Shown here one piece after another: positions 1-6,997 of a DNA stretch of 54,130 bases. Below the pieces are notes generated by a model that saw nothing but the letters and a program-made list of their open reading frames with translations, did no database searches and was not told the DNA's origin. Numbering within the stretch: the first letter of the stretch is position 1; every line of letters begins with the position of its first letter. The stretch covers positions 1-54,130 of the forward strand of contig CAMOXK010000004.1 of assembly GCA_946629065.1 (NCBI GenBank), written 5' to 3'. The position numbers and the translations under genes are program-made. Source of the stretch: an uncultured Clostridia bacterium (GTDB taxonomy: Bacteria; Bacillota; Clostridia; Oscillospirales; Oscillospiraceae).

Positions 1-565
1 AGACGTTCAGCCGCAGTTTTCCGTTAAATGAAGTGCTGCACGACGTGATGTTCGAGGCATTTTCGATCGGGCCGGCGCCCTCCACCGTAATGGTGGCGGC
101 GGTGACATTGAAATTGACGCGCTGTTCATCCGCATCCCCGTTGCCGCGGCCGGCCTTGACCTCCAGATTCACCTGGGTTTCCCCGGCTACAGCCGTTTCG
201 AGGATCTGGAAGGTATAGGTGGCGACCACCCCGGAAAGCGCAGCATCCGCAGAGGTGTCAAACAGTACTACGCCGGTATCCTGCACAACAGTATTGTCCC
301 AGGGAGCGTCGACGGAAACTTCCGTATTCGTCAGCTTCAAAACCGCAGAATCATACACAGGCTTGAACTTCATGCCCATGATGCCGGGGCATTCCTCGAC
401 TGTCACTTCCACTTTCACCGTGTCGCCGGGCTGGCCGGTAGTGTCCACGCCGAGGACGATTTTACCGGTCTCGGCATAGTCCTCTGCCCAGGCGAAGCTG
501 GGGAGAAGGCCGCAAAGGAGCACGCATGCCATCACGATCGCCAGGAAACGCCTTATTGCTTTCAT
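1..565 (-). CDS. Secreted protein with cohesin-like domain, C-terminus off the window
   Basis: The frame opens at the ATG ending at 565 and stays open to the left edge (188 codons seen). A ribosome site GAAAGGAG lies 7 nt upstream. The first ~27 residues form a signal peptide (MKAIRRF, then a hydrophobic core ending near SFAWA). It is followed by a beta-rich domain with the pattern KIVLGVDTTGQPGDTVKVEV, a GIMGMKFKPVYD segment and an LKLTNTEV strand. That pattern is typical of cohesin and related dockerin-binding or surface-assembly domains. The protein is probably exported and takes part in cell-surface or multi-enzyme assembly. No dockerin, sortase or S-layer signal is visible because the C-terminus is missing. 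Reading the domain as cohesin is family knowledge applied by eye; another immunoglobulin-like surface module is possible. Confidence 0.65.
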   Translation of the reverse strand, partial: MKAIRRFLAIVMACVLLCGLLPSFAWAEDYAETGKIVLGVDTTGQPGDTVKVEVTVEECPGIMGMKFKPVYDSAVLKLTNTEVSVDAPWDNTVVQDTGVVLFDTSADAALSGVVATYTFQILETAVAGETQVNLEVKAGRGNGDADEQRVNFNVTAATITVEGAGPIENASNITSCSTSFNGKLRLNV

Positions 566-671
566 GTTGCTCTCCTTTCAACTGTTCAGGAAGGGATACG
601 CAATCCGTCTGCCTGCGTTTTCCGAATTCCTGACCGAGGCGGGAATCCACTTATATCATCATACGGATATC

Positions 672-700
672 ATTTTATCGGAAAATATCGTATTCGTCAA
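672..700 (-). promoter_or_regulatory. Sigma-A-type promoter for the cohesin-like gene
   Basis: On the minus strand TTGACG (700-695) and TAAAAT (677-672) are separated by 17 nt. This leaves a leader of about 100 nt before the ATG at 565. No other promoter is obvious between the gene and the 159-bp repeat element. Confidence 0.6.
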
Positions 701-770
701 TGGTTATCTTTCATGAATGGGGTATTTTTTCTCTCCCGGCTGTGTGACAGCGGTACCAGACAGCATTTAG

Positions 771-929
771 GTAAACGCTGATTCAATCGGCAAGAGCGAA
801 TCCCGAGAAAATATGCGTTCTGATGATGGCACTTTTTCGCAGGAATACTTTGTGTATTGCAAGAAAAAGTGACGAAATCAGAGCACATATTTTCCGGGAG
901 GCGCCGCAGACGATTTGATCAGCGTTTAC
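771..929 (+). mobile_element. MITE-like inverted-repeat element, copy A (complete, 159 bp)
   Basis: The ends are GTAAACGCTGAT and ATCAGCGTTTAC, a perfect 12-bp terminal inverted repeat, flanked on both sides by the 4-bp direct repeat TTAG (767-770 and 930-933). The interior is itself a long imperfect palindrome centred near 850, so the strand can fold into one extended hairpin. There is no coding capacity. A second complete copy of exactly the same length lies in opposite orientation at 52497-52655, and a third starts at 54081. It sits between the 3' end of the D-lyxose-isomerase-like operon and the promoter of the cohesin-like gene. Confidence 0.85.
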
Positions 930-937
930 TTAGAGCA

Positions 938-963
938 AGCCGCAGATTCTTTGATCTGCGGCT
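938..963 (-). terminator. Hairpin terminator of the ABC/isomerase operon
   Basis: A perfect 10-bp stem (AGCCGCAGAT / ATCTGCGGCT) with a 6-nt loop lies 26 nt after the isomerase stop codon. The minus-strand T-tract after it is weak, so termination may be only partial. Confidence 0.55.
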
Positions 964-988
964 GCCTCGTATTGATTGGGTATCCGTA

Positions 989-1678
989 TCAGTCCTTCGC
1001 TCGGGGATATTCGCCGCAGAGCAGACGGTAGGGCGGTTCGTCCTCCTCGATCTGGGGGAAGCGGCCCATGGGCGGGTTGAAGCGGTTGTCGGTATTGTCG
1101 TCGTTGCACTGGCTCACCTCGCCCAGCAGCACCGGGCCGGTGCCGGGCTCCACCTCGAAATCGTGGTAAAGCCTCTGGTAGACGTGGATGCTCTCCCCCG
1201 GGGTGAGGCGCACCTGGGTTCCCGCGGGGACGGTGAAGCAGCGCCCGTCGCACTTCACGGTGACGGGGCTTTCCCGGTCGATCTCTTCATCGGGAAGGGA
1301 GTTATAGACCCGGATGAGCACATTGCCGCCGGCCCGGTTGATGATGTCCTCGGTCTTGAACCAGTGGAAATGCATGGGCGAATACTGCCCCTCCTTCAGG
1401 TAGAGGAGCTTTTCCGCATAGACCTTGGGGTACTTCTCCGGCATGGCGCGGCTGCCGTTGCGGATGGTGATAAGGGAAAAGCCGATGCGGTCAAAATCCC
1501 CCTGGCCGTAGTCCGTGATGTCCCAGCCCAGCATGCAGTCCCGGATCTCGTCATACTCGTGGCCCAGGCTCTGCCACTGCTCGGGGGTGAAATCGCAGAA
1601 GGGCGGCAGGGCGATCCGATATTCCCGGATCATGGCCTCCATCTCCCGAAGGGCAGCGTTGATCTGGCTTCGCTTCAT
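989..1678 (-). CDS. D-lyxose ketol-isomerase family sugar isomerase
   Basis: 229 residues, about the usual length of the Lyx_isomer (PF07385-type) cupin family. These Mn-dependent enzymes interconvert D-lyxose and D-xylulose, and also D-mannose and D-fructose. Visible features are an N-terminal helix (KRSQINAALREMEAMI), a cupin core with the metal-binding stretch MHFHWFKTEDI near residue 120, and NVLIRVYNS followed by LTPGESIHVYQ, where a further metal-ligand His is expected. I chose the ATG at 1678 because it has AAAGGAGAG upstream and overlaps the stop of the HAD gene as ATGA. The longer open frame upstream is HAD coding sequence in another frame. It is the last gene of a five-gene transporter operon, so its substrate probably arrives through that transporter (inference). 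Confidence 0.85.
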   Translation of the reverse strand: MKRSQINAALREMEAMIREYRIALPPFCDFTPEQWQSLGHEYDEIRDCMLGWDITDYGQGDFDRIGFSLITIRNGSRAMPEKYPKVYAEKLLYLKEGQYSPMHFHWFKTEDIINRAGGNVLIRVYNSLPDEEIDRESPVTVKCDGRCFTVPAGTQVRLTPGESIHVYQRLYHDFEVEPGTGPVLLGEVSQCNDDNTDNRFNPPMGRFPQIEEDEPPYRLLCGEYPRAKD

Positions 1679-2298
1679 GCTTCGCTCTCCTTTACGTTGA
1701 CGCCAAGATCGCGGAGCTCCCGGCGCAGACGCGCCATGTCCTGATAGAACACCAGGCCCTGCATGCCGGTGCGCCTGGCGCCCTCGATGTTGGGAGGATA
1801 GTCGTCCAGGAAAAGGCATTCCGCCGGGGCAAGCTGATACGCGGAGAAGAGCTTCTCATAGATCTCATGCTGGGGCTTGAGGAGCTTCCAGTCCGCGGAG
1901 ACGATATGCCCGCGAAAATGTTCCGATCCCGGGATGCGGCAGAAATAGCCGTGGAGGGCGGAGGTGGCGTTGGAAAGCAGATAGATCCCATAGTCCATGG
2001 AATCCAGCTCGGCGATGAGCTCCGCCATGCCGGGGACGGGCCAGAGCTCGTCCTTCCACCAGAAGATGCAGCGGAGGGCGGCCTCGTGCAGCCGCTCCGG
2101 CAGGCGCTTTCCCATGCTCTCCAGCGCCTCTTGCTCGGAAAGGCTGCCCCGGTCCAGGCACACCCATTCCACGCTTTGAAAGACCTCCCGGCGAAGGAGC
2201 TGACTGTCTTCCTCACTGAGCCCAAGCCGGGCCACGATGCGGGCGGGGTCCCAGGCGATGAGGACGCCGCCCATATCAAATACTACGTTACGGATCAT
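1675..2298 (-). CDS. HAD-superfamily hydrolase, subfamily IA (sugar-phosphatase-like)
   Basis: 207 residues. HAD motif I is FDMGGVL at residues 7-13, so the nucleophile is Asp8 and the acid/base is the second Asp-equivalent position, here Gly-shifted as in YihX-like members. Motif II is LLSNAT, the conserved Lys lies in LLKPQHEIYE, and motif IV is FLDDYPPNI. The layout and length match YihX-like alpha-D-glucose-1-phosphate phosphatases and other IA variant 3 enzymes. Both ends overlap neighbours by 4 nt (ATGA), so it is translationally coupled between the permease and the sugar isomerase. In this context a phosphatase acting on an imported sugar phosphate is the natural guess. The precise substrate cannot be read from sequence. 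Confidence 0.8.
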   Translation of the reverse strand: MIRNVVFDMGGVLIAWDPARIVARLGLSEEDSQLLRREVFQSVEWVCLDRGSLSEQEALESMGKRLPERLHEAALRCIFWWKDELWPVPGMAELIAELDSMDYGIYLLSNATSALHGYFCRIPGSEHFRGHIVSADWKLLKPQHEIYEKLFSAYQLAPAECLFLDDYPPNIEGARRTGMQGLVFYQDMARLRRELRDLGVNVKESEA

Positions 2299-4202
2299 AG
2301 GGTTTTATTGACTTCCTTCTTTTCTGTCTTGCCGAAGAGCTTTTCCCAGCGCTCCCGCCGTCTCTTCCGGATCTCCAGCCGCTCGCCCAGGTCTCTCGAG
2401 CCTACGCCATAGACCAGGTAGAGGACAATGCCGGAGACGATCATGATGAACACCGTGGAGGCGCAGCGGCGGCCCAGGGCGTTCATGTTGGCGCCGCGGG
2501 TGGCGTCCGCCAGCATGCCCTGGATGACCATGGCATAGGTGATGCCCTGGGGGCTCTGGAAGGTGGCGGACATGTCGTATTCGGTGAAGAGGGCGTTGAA
2601 GTTCAGGGCAAAGACCGCGAGGACAGAAGGCAGGATGATGGGCAGCTTCACCTTCAGGAAGGTGCTCAGCCCGCTGGAGCCCAGATTTCGGGCCGCGTCC
2701 TGCAGCTCATCGTCGATGGCGTAGAAGCTGGCCTTGATCATACGCAGGGAGAAGGGCAGCTTCGTCACCGTATAGGCCATGATGATCAGGAAGCGGACGT
2801 TTTCCTTGGAGTAGAGATTGGTGTTGCCCACATACCAGACGTCGTTGGAGTTGAAGTAGGTCCGGTAGGAGTAGCAGATGAGGATGGTGGGCAGCAGCCA
2901 GGGGAAGAGCAGGGAGTATTCCAGCACGATGCCGGAGAGCTTGCTCTTTTTCTTGTTGAAGATGTAGTTGCAGGCCACCACTACGATGACGCAGGCAAGC
3001 GCCGCAGCAATGGCGGACATGAGAAAACTGAGCTTGATGCCGCCCAGGGTCTTCTCGTTGGAGAACACGCCGGAAATGGCGCCAACCACCGTCTTCTCCC
3101 GGCCGCGGTCGTTGGTATAGGTATAGTCCTGCTTGCCGATGAAGTTGATGAGGGTCCATCCGTTCAGATCCAGGCGCTTGCCCTTGATGGCGCTGTAGTT
3201 CTGAAAGGAGAAGACGATGATCATGACCACCGGGGTCATGTAGATGATGAAGAGGATATAGGCGTAGATATGGGCGATAACGTTCCAGACGGGGTTTGTG
3301 ATCTTCTGCTTCTGGAGCTTGGCCTTGGTCTTGGAGACGGAGAGGTAGTGGCCCTTGCGCTCATAGGCGGAGAGCACCGTCAGCAGCACGATGGTGAACA
3401 TGGCCAGGATGATGGAGAGCAGGGCGGCGCGGGCCTGGGGGAAGGCCTCGTCCGCGGTGGAGGAGCCGGCCAGACGCACGATCTCGGGGTTGATGGAGTC
3501 ATAGCCCAGAAGGGTCGGCGCGGACATGGCGCAGAGGCCCGTAATAAAGGTCATGACGGTAAGCGAGAAGAGCGTGGGCAGCAGGGAGGGCAGCACCACC
3601 TTCAAGAGCACCTTGAAGGGCCGGGCGCCCATGTTGCGGGCCGCCTCCACGGTGTTGTAGTCGATGCCGCGGATGGCGTTTCGCAAAAAGAGCATGTGGT
3701 TGGAGGTACAGGCGAAGGTCATGGTGAAGAGCACCGCATTGAAGCCGGAGAACCAGTTGGGGTTGAAGTCCGGGAAGGCGTTCTTCATCAGACTCGTGAG
3801 CATACCGTCGCTGGCGTAGAGGAACATGTAGCCGGTGACCAGGGCCACGCCGGAGTAGATCATGGTGGTCATGTAGCCCATGCGCAGGATCCTGGCGCCC
3901 TTGATATCGAAATACTCGGTGAGCAGCACCAGGGAAATGCCGACTACGTTTACCGTGACCACCAGGTAAATGGCAAGCTTCAGGGAGTTCCAGACATAGC
4001 GCTTCATCTTGCCCGCCAGGAAGAAGCGGATGACCGCGAAGGGATCCGTCTCCCCCGCTGCGTTCTTGGTACGGAAGATGCTGGTCAGGGTATTCAGGCA
4101 GGGCAGCAGCATGAAGCCGAAGAACAGATAGGCGAAAAACGCAATGCCGAAGACACGCAGCAGGGTTTCCGGCCGAAGCTTTCTGTCAAGGCCTTGGCTC
4201 AT
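2295..4202 (-). CDS. ABC transporter permease, two fused permease domains (FbpB/AfuB-like)
   Basis: 635 residues with roughly 12 membrane segments and two copies of the binding-protein-dependent permease domain. Each has an EAA loop that docks with the ATPase: EAARNMGARPFKVLLKVVLP in the first half (about residues 170-190) and DAARNLGSSGLSTFLKVKLP in the second (about 500-520). A single chain with both halves is typical of the iron(III)/2-aminoethylphosphonate/hexose-phosphate branch (FbpB, AfuB) and not of the oligosaccharide branch. It is somewhat longer than usual because of a charged insert around NGWTLINFIGKQDYTY, which probably faces outward. The start overlaps the ATPase stop (ATGA at 4199-4202) and the end overlaps the HAD start. 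Confidence 0.88.
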   Translation of the reverse strand: MSQGLDRKLRPETLLRVFGIAFFAYLFFGFMLLPCLNTLTSIFRTKNAAGETDPFAVIRFFLAGKMKRYVWNSLKLAIYLVVTVNVVGISLVLLTEYFDIKGARILRMGYMTTMIYSGVALVTGYMFLYASDGMLTSLMKNAFPDFNPNWFSGFNAVLFTMTFACTSNHMLFLRNAIRGIDYNTVEAARNMGARPFKVLLKVVLPSLLPTLFSLTVMTFITGLCAMSAPTLLGYDSINPEIVRLAGSSTADEAFPQARAALLSIILAMFTIVLLTVLSAYERKGHYLSVSKTKAKLQKQKITNPVWNVIAHIYAYILFIIYMTPVVMIIVFSFQNYSAIKGKRLDLNGWTLINFIGKQDYTYTNDRGREKTVVGAISGVFSNEKTLGGIKLSFLMSAIAAALACVIVVVACNYIFNKKKSKLSGIVLEYSLLFPWLLPTILICYSYRTYFNSNDVWYVGNTNLYSKENVRFLIIMAYTVTKLPFSLRMIKASFYAIDDELQDAARNLGSSGLSTFLKVKLPIILPSVLAVFALNFNALFTEYDMSATFQSPQGITYAMVIQGMLADATRGANMNALGRRCASTVFIMIVSGIVLYLVYGVGSRDLGERLEIRKRRRERWEKLFGKTEKKEVNKTL

Positions 4203-5236
4203 TGCGCCACCTCGACTTCCTCGCCGGGCTCATAGGCCATAATGTCCCGGGGATCCAGGATCACCTTGACGCTCTGGCCCTCCTCGTAGATCCGGACGCC
4301 GTCGTTCTTCTCGATGACCTTGATGGTCTGGCTGCCCAGGTCGATGTAATACTTGATGTAGAGTCCGTAATACTCACGCATGGTCACCTTGCCGTCCAGG
4401 GCGACCTGGCCGGGCAGCGGATCCACATTCACATGCAGGCGCTCCAGGCGCACATAGTTGTGCTTGCCCGGGTCCACATCAGCGCCGGCGGCCTTGAGCT
4501 TCTGCATGACCTCATCGCTGAGGCGGTTGATATCACCGATGAAGTTGCACACGAACTCGGTCTTGGAGAAGTTATAGACCTCATTGGGCGTGCCGATCTG
4601 CTCGATATAACCCTTGTTGAAGACGGCGATCCTGTCGGACAGGGTCAGAGCCTCCTCCTGGTCGTGGGTGACATAGATGGTGGTGATGCCGAAGTCCTTC
4701 TGCATCTTTTTCAGCTCGTTTCTCAGCTGGACACGGAGCTTGGCATCCAGGTTGGAGAGGGGCTCGTCCATGCAGATGATGGCCGGACCCGTCACCAGAG
4801 CGCGGGCAATGGCCACGCGCTGCTGCTGGCCGCCGGAGAGCTGGGAAACGGCCTTCTGCAGCTGCTCGTCGCTGAGGTCCACCTTCCGGGCGATCTCCCG
4901 CACCTTCTGGTCGATCTCCTGCTTCTTCAGCTTTTTGATCTTCAGGCCAAAGGCGATGTTGTCATACACGGTCATGGTAGGGAAAAGGGCATAGCTCTGG
5001 AACACGATGCCGATCTCTCTTTTCTCGATAGGCACATGGGTAATGTCCCGGCCCTTCACGGTGACCGTGCCGGAGACCGGCTCGATGAAGCCGGTGATGG
5101 TGCGCAGGGTGGTGGTCTTGCCGCAGCCGGAGGGGCCCAGGAAGGTGAAGAACTCCCCTTCCTTCACCTGGACGTTGATGTCGTGCAGGGCGGTGAAATC
5201 GCCGAATTTGACCACGATGTCTTTCAGTTGGATCAT
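4199..5236 (-). CDS. ABC transporter ATP-binding protein (FbpC/PotA/AfuC-like)
   Basis: 345 residues. Walker A is GPSGCGKTT at 34-42, the signature is LSGGQQQ near residue 133, Walker B is IICMDEP near 157 with its catalytic Glu, and the switch His lies in [10 protein letters not shown] near 189. A C-terminal extension of about 110 residues corresponds to a TOBE-like regulatory domain. It powers import by the fused permease encoded by the next, overlapping gene. The ribosome site AAGGAG precedes the ATG at 5236. A 147-nt gap with two strong stem-loops separates it from the solute-binding-protein gene, which probably lowers its expression relative to that protein. Confidence 0.92.
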   Translation of the reverse strand: MIQLKDIVVKFGDFTALHDINVQVKEGEFFTFLGPSGCGKTTTLRTITGFIEPVSGTVTVKGRDITHVPIEKREIGIVFQSYALFPTMTVYDNIAFGLKIKKLKKQEIDQKVREIARKVDLSDEQLQKAVSQLSGGQQQRVAIARALVTGPAIICMDEPLSNLDAKLRVQLRNELKKMQKDFGITTIYVTHDQEEALTLSDRIAVFNKGYIEQIGTPNEVYNFSKTEFVCNFIGDINRLSDEVMQKLKAAGADVDPGKHNYVRLERLHVNVDPLPGQVALDGKVTMREYYGLYIKYYIDLGSQTIKVIEKNDGVRIYEEGQSVKVILDPRDIMAYEPGEEVEVAQ

Positions 5237-5279
5237 AGGGCATTACTCCTTACTCGCTTCTGTTTTTCTCATGATATGG

Positions 5280-5367
5280 GCATCCGGAAACGTCTTCGGA
5301 CCGGAGGCGCTTCCGGATGCACACGAATGATACAGCTATGGCGAGCCGGATCTCTCCGGCTCGCCAT
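5280..5367 (-). promoter_or_regulatory. Two intercistronic stem-loops between binding protein and ATPase genes
   Basis: The first hairpin on the minus transcript has a perfect 13-bp stem with a 4-nt loop (5338-5350 pairs with 5355-5367). The second has a perfect 10-bp stem (GCATCCGGAA, 5280-5289, with 5311-5320). Neither has a T-tract. They probably protect the 3' end of the abundant binding-protein message and attenuate read-through into the ATPase and permease genes. That role is inferred from position. Confidence 0.65.
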
Positions 5368-5384
5368 ATGGAATTCAGGGATGA

Positions 5385-6716
5385 TTACTCGGCCTTCTGG
5401 GTCAGGGTAGCCCAATCCAGGTTGTCCCAATCGGGCTCGGCAGGAGCCTCGGAGGCGTCCTTCCAGTAGAAGCCCAGGTTGGTGAGGATGTTGGTCCACT
5501 CGGCGTTGTGAGCGGCAACATACTCAGCATAGGTCATGCCGCCCTCGACCTCGTTCAGAGCGAAGTTGGGGATCTGGTAGATGGCGGGGATGCCGTCGGG
5601 ATAGAGCTCAGCGGCAGCAACGGTGTTGCAGGGGAAGGAGTCAAACTGCTCGCCCCACTCGGCCTGCACGGCGGCGGAGCCGAACCACTCAGCAAAGGCC
5701 TTGACAGCCTCGGTCTCTTCCTCGCTACGGTCAGCGCGGTCGAGGATGCCCAGGTACTCGGCGATGTAGTAGGTGCCGTCCTTGATGTCGACCAGAGCCC
5801 AGTTCTCCGGGTTCATGGTGCCCTTCAGAGGATGCTCGCTGCCGTCGGCAGCGGTATCGATGGAGCCGTAGAGGGAGGAGGAGTAGAACTCGGTGACCTG
5901 CACGTCGCCGCGGTTCAGAGGCTCGATGCCGTACTTCCACTCGTCGCCGCCGAACTTGCCGTCGGCGCAGAATTTCCACAGGGTCTTCCAACCGTCAACG
6001 GAAATGCCGCCTGCAGGAGATGCGGGATCCACGAAGGGATAGAGCATGGCGGAGTTGATGTTGGCGTTGGTGGTGCCGCCGACCTTGTTCTGGCGGTACC
6101 AGGTGTAGCCGGAGTCGACCACATCGGCCCAGTGGTCGAAGTGCAGCTCCTCACCGTTGGTGCCGAACTCGTCGGTACGGTAGAGCATCAGCACGTTCTG
6201 GATCACGATGCCGTAGGCCTTGCCGTCATACTTGAAGGCGCCCACTTCGTCAGCCCAGGTGGGAGTCCAGTCCATGACGGACAGGTTCTCGTACTGGCCG
6301 TTGACCAGCTGGCCCCAGCGGGTCTCGTTCAGGCCGAAGATCAGGTCTCCGTCCTTGTTCTCGTTGGCGGCCTGGATGGCGGCGGCGTCGCCGGAGTAGA
6401 CTTCGTTGGTGTCCAGGCTGATGGTGAAACCGGCGTCAGCCGCGGCGGCGACCAGCCAGTCCACACGCTCGGTGGAGTTGGAGTTGGAGTAGATGCGGAT
6501 GGTGTAACCGGAGTAGTCCTTGGCCTCCTCGGCGGCTTCCTCAGCGGGTGCCTCGGCGGCGGGCTCTTCGGCTGCGGGGGTCTCTTCCTTCGCTTCCTCG
6601 GCAGGGGCCTCAGCGGCGGGTTGGTCCGCCTTGGGGGCCTCGGTCTTGGCTTCGCCGCAGGCGGCCAGGGCAAAGATCATGGCCAGAGCAAGCAGAAGGG
6701 CAAGCAGCTTTTTCAT
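5385..6716 (-). CDS. Extracellular solute-binding lipoprotein, family 1 (AfuA/FbpA-like)
   Basis: 443 residues. It has a lipoprotein signal peptide with lipobox LAAC (Cys20), then an Ala/Glu/Pro-rich linker to about residue 72, then a two-lobed periplasmic-binding-protein fold starting YTIRIYSNSNSTERVDWL. Recognisable family-1 positions are DLIFGLNETRWGQL, the lobe-crossing segment YGIVIQNVLMLYRTDEFG, and QAEWGEQFDSFPCN near the C-terminus. It would be anchored outside the membrane and deliver ligand to the fused permease. It is the promoter-proximal gene, with a strong TTGACA/TATACT promoter and AAAGGAG ribosome site. The family includes Fe3+ binders and hexose-phosphate binders (AfuA). I see no clustered Tyr ligands typical of iron sites, and the downstream phosphatase and isomerase favour a sugar-phosphate ligand (inference). 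Confidence 0.85.
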   Translation of the reverse strand: MKKLLALLLALAMIFALAACGEAKTEAPKADQPAAEAPAEEAKEETPAAEEPAAEAPAEEAAEEAKDYSGYTIRIYSNSNSTERVDWLVAAAADAGFTISLDTNEVYSGDAAAIQAANENKDGDLIFGLNETRWGQLVNGQYENLSVMDWTPTWADEVGAFKYDGKAYGIVIQNVLMLYRTDEFGTNGEELHFDHWADVVDSGYTWYRQNKVGGTTNANINSAMLYPFVDPASPAGGISVDGWKTLWKFCADGKFGGDEWKYGIEPLNRGDVQVTEFYSSSLYGSIDTAADGSEHPLKGTMNPENWALVDIKDGTYYIAEYLGILDRADRSEEETEAVKAFAEWFGSAAVQAEWGEQFDSFPCNTVAAAELYPDGIPAIYQIPNFALNEVEGGMTYAEYVAAHNAEWTNILTNLGFYWKDASEAPAEPDWDNLDWATLTQKAE

Positions 6717-6804
6717 GTTGGTTCTCCTTTTTTTGATTTTTTATGTTGATACTCTCGCGAGATCGAAGCCCTGCGGAGTAGGAACATCTCTTTCGCCACC
6801 GCTT

Positions 6805-6834
6805 AGTATAGTTTTTTGAAGCGAAATTGTCAAT
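6805..6834 (-). promoter_or_regulatory. Promoter of the binding-protein/ABC/HAD/isomerase operon
   Basis: Near-consensus TTGACA (6834-6829) and TATACT (6810-6805) are 17 nt apart. In the leader, 6753-6762 is a perfect 10-bp palindrome, TCTCGCGAGA, a possible repressor site. The remaining intergenic DNA up to the pullulanase stop (6835-6997) shows nothing else I can name. Confidence 0.7.
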
Positions 6835-6997
6835 TCAGGCAGCTATTTTGCCGTTCGATTTGGACGCTTGCACAAAGTTTCCGTTTCATTTTTGGTCATG
6901 TTTCCGCTTGATTCTTTCCGGCGCTGCATCCTTCACCGCGCGCAAAAGCACCCCGCGGGCTTCCATCCGCGGGGGCCATGAAAAGAGGGCTTCTTCC

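Noticed and set aside
5385-6716. Iron(III) as the ligand of the first binding protein
   Set aside because: The transporter branch includes iron systems, but no Tyr-Tyr iron site is evident by eye and the operon ends in sugar enzymes. Left open, not adopted.
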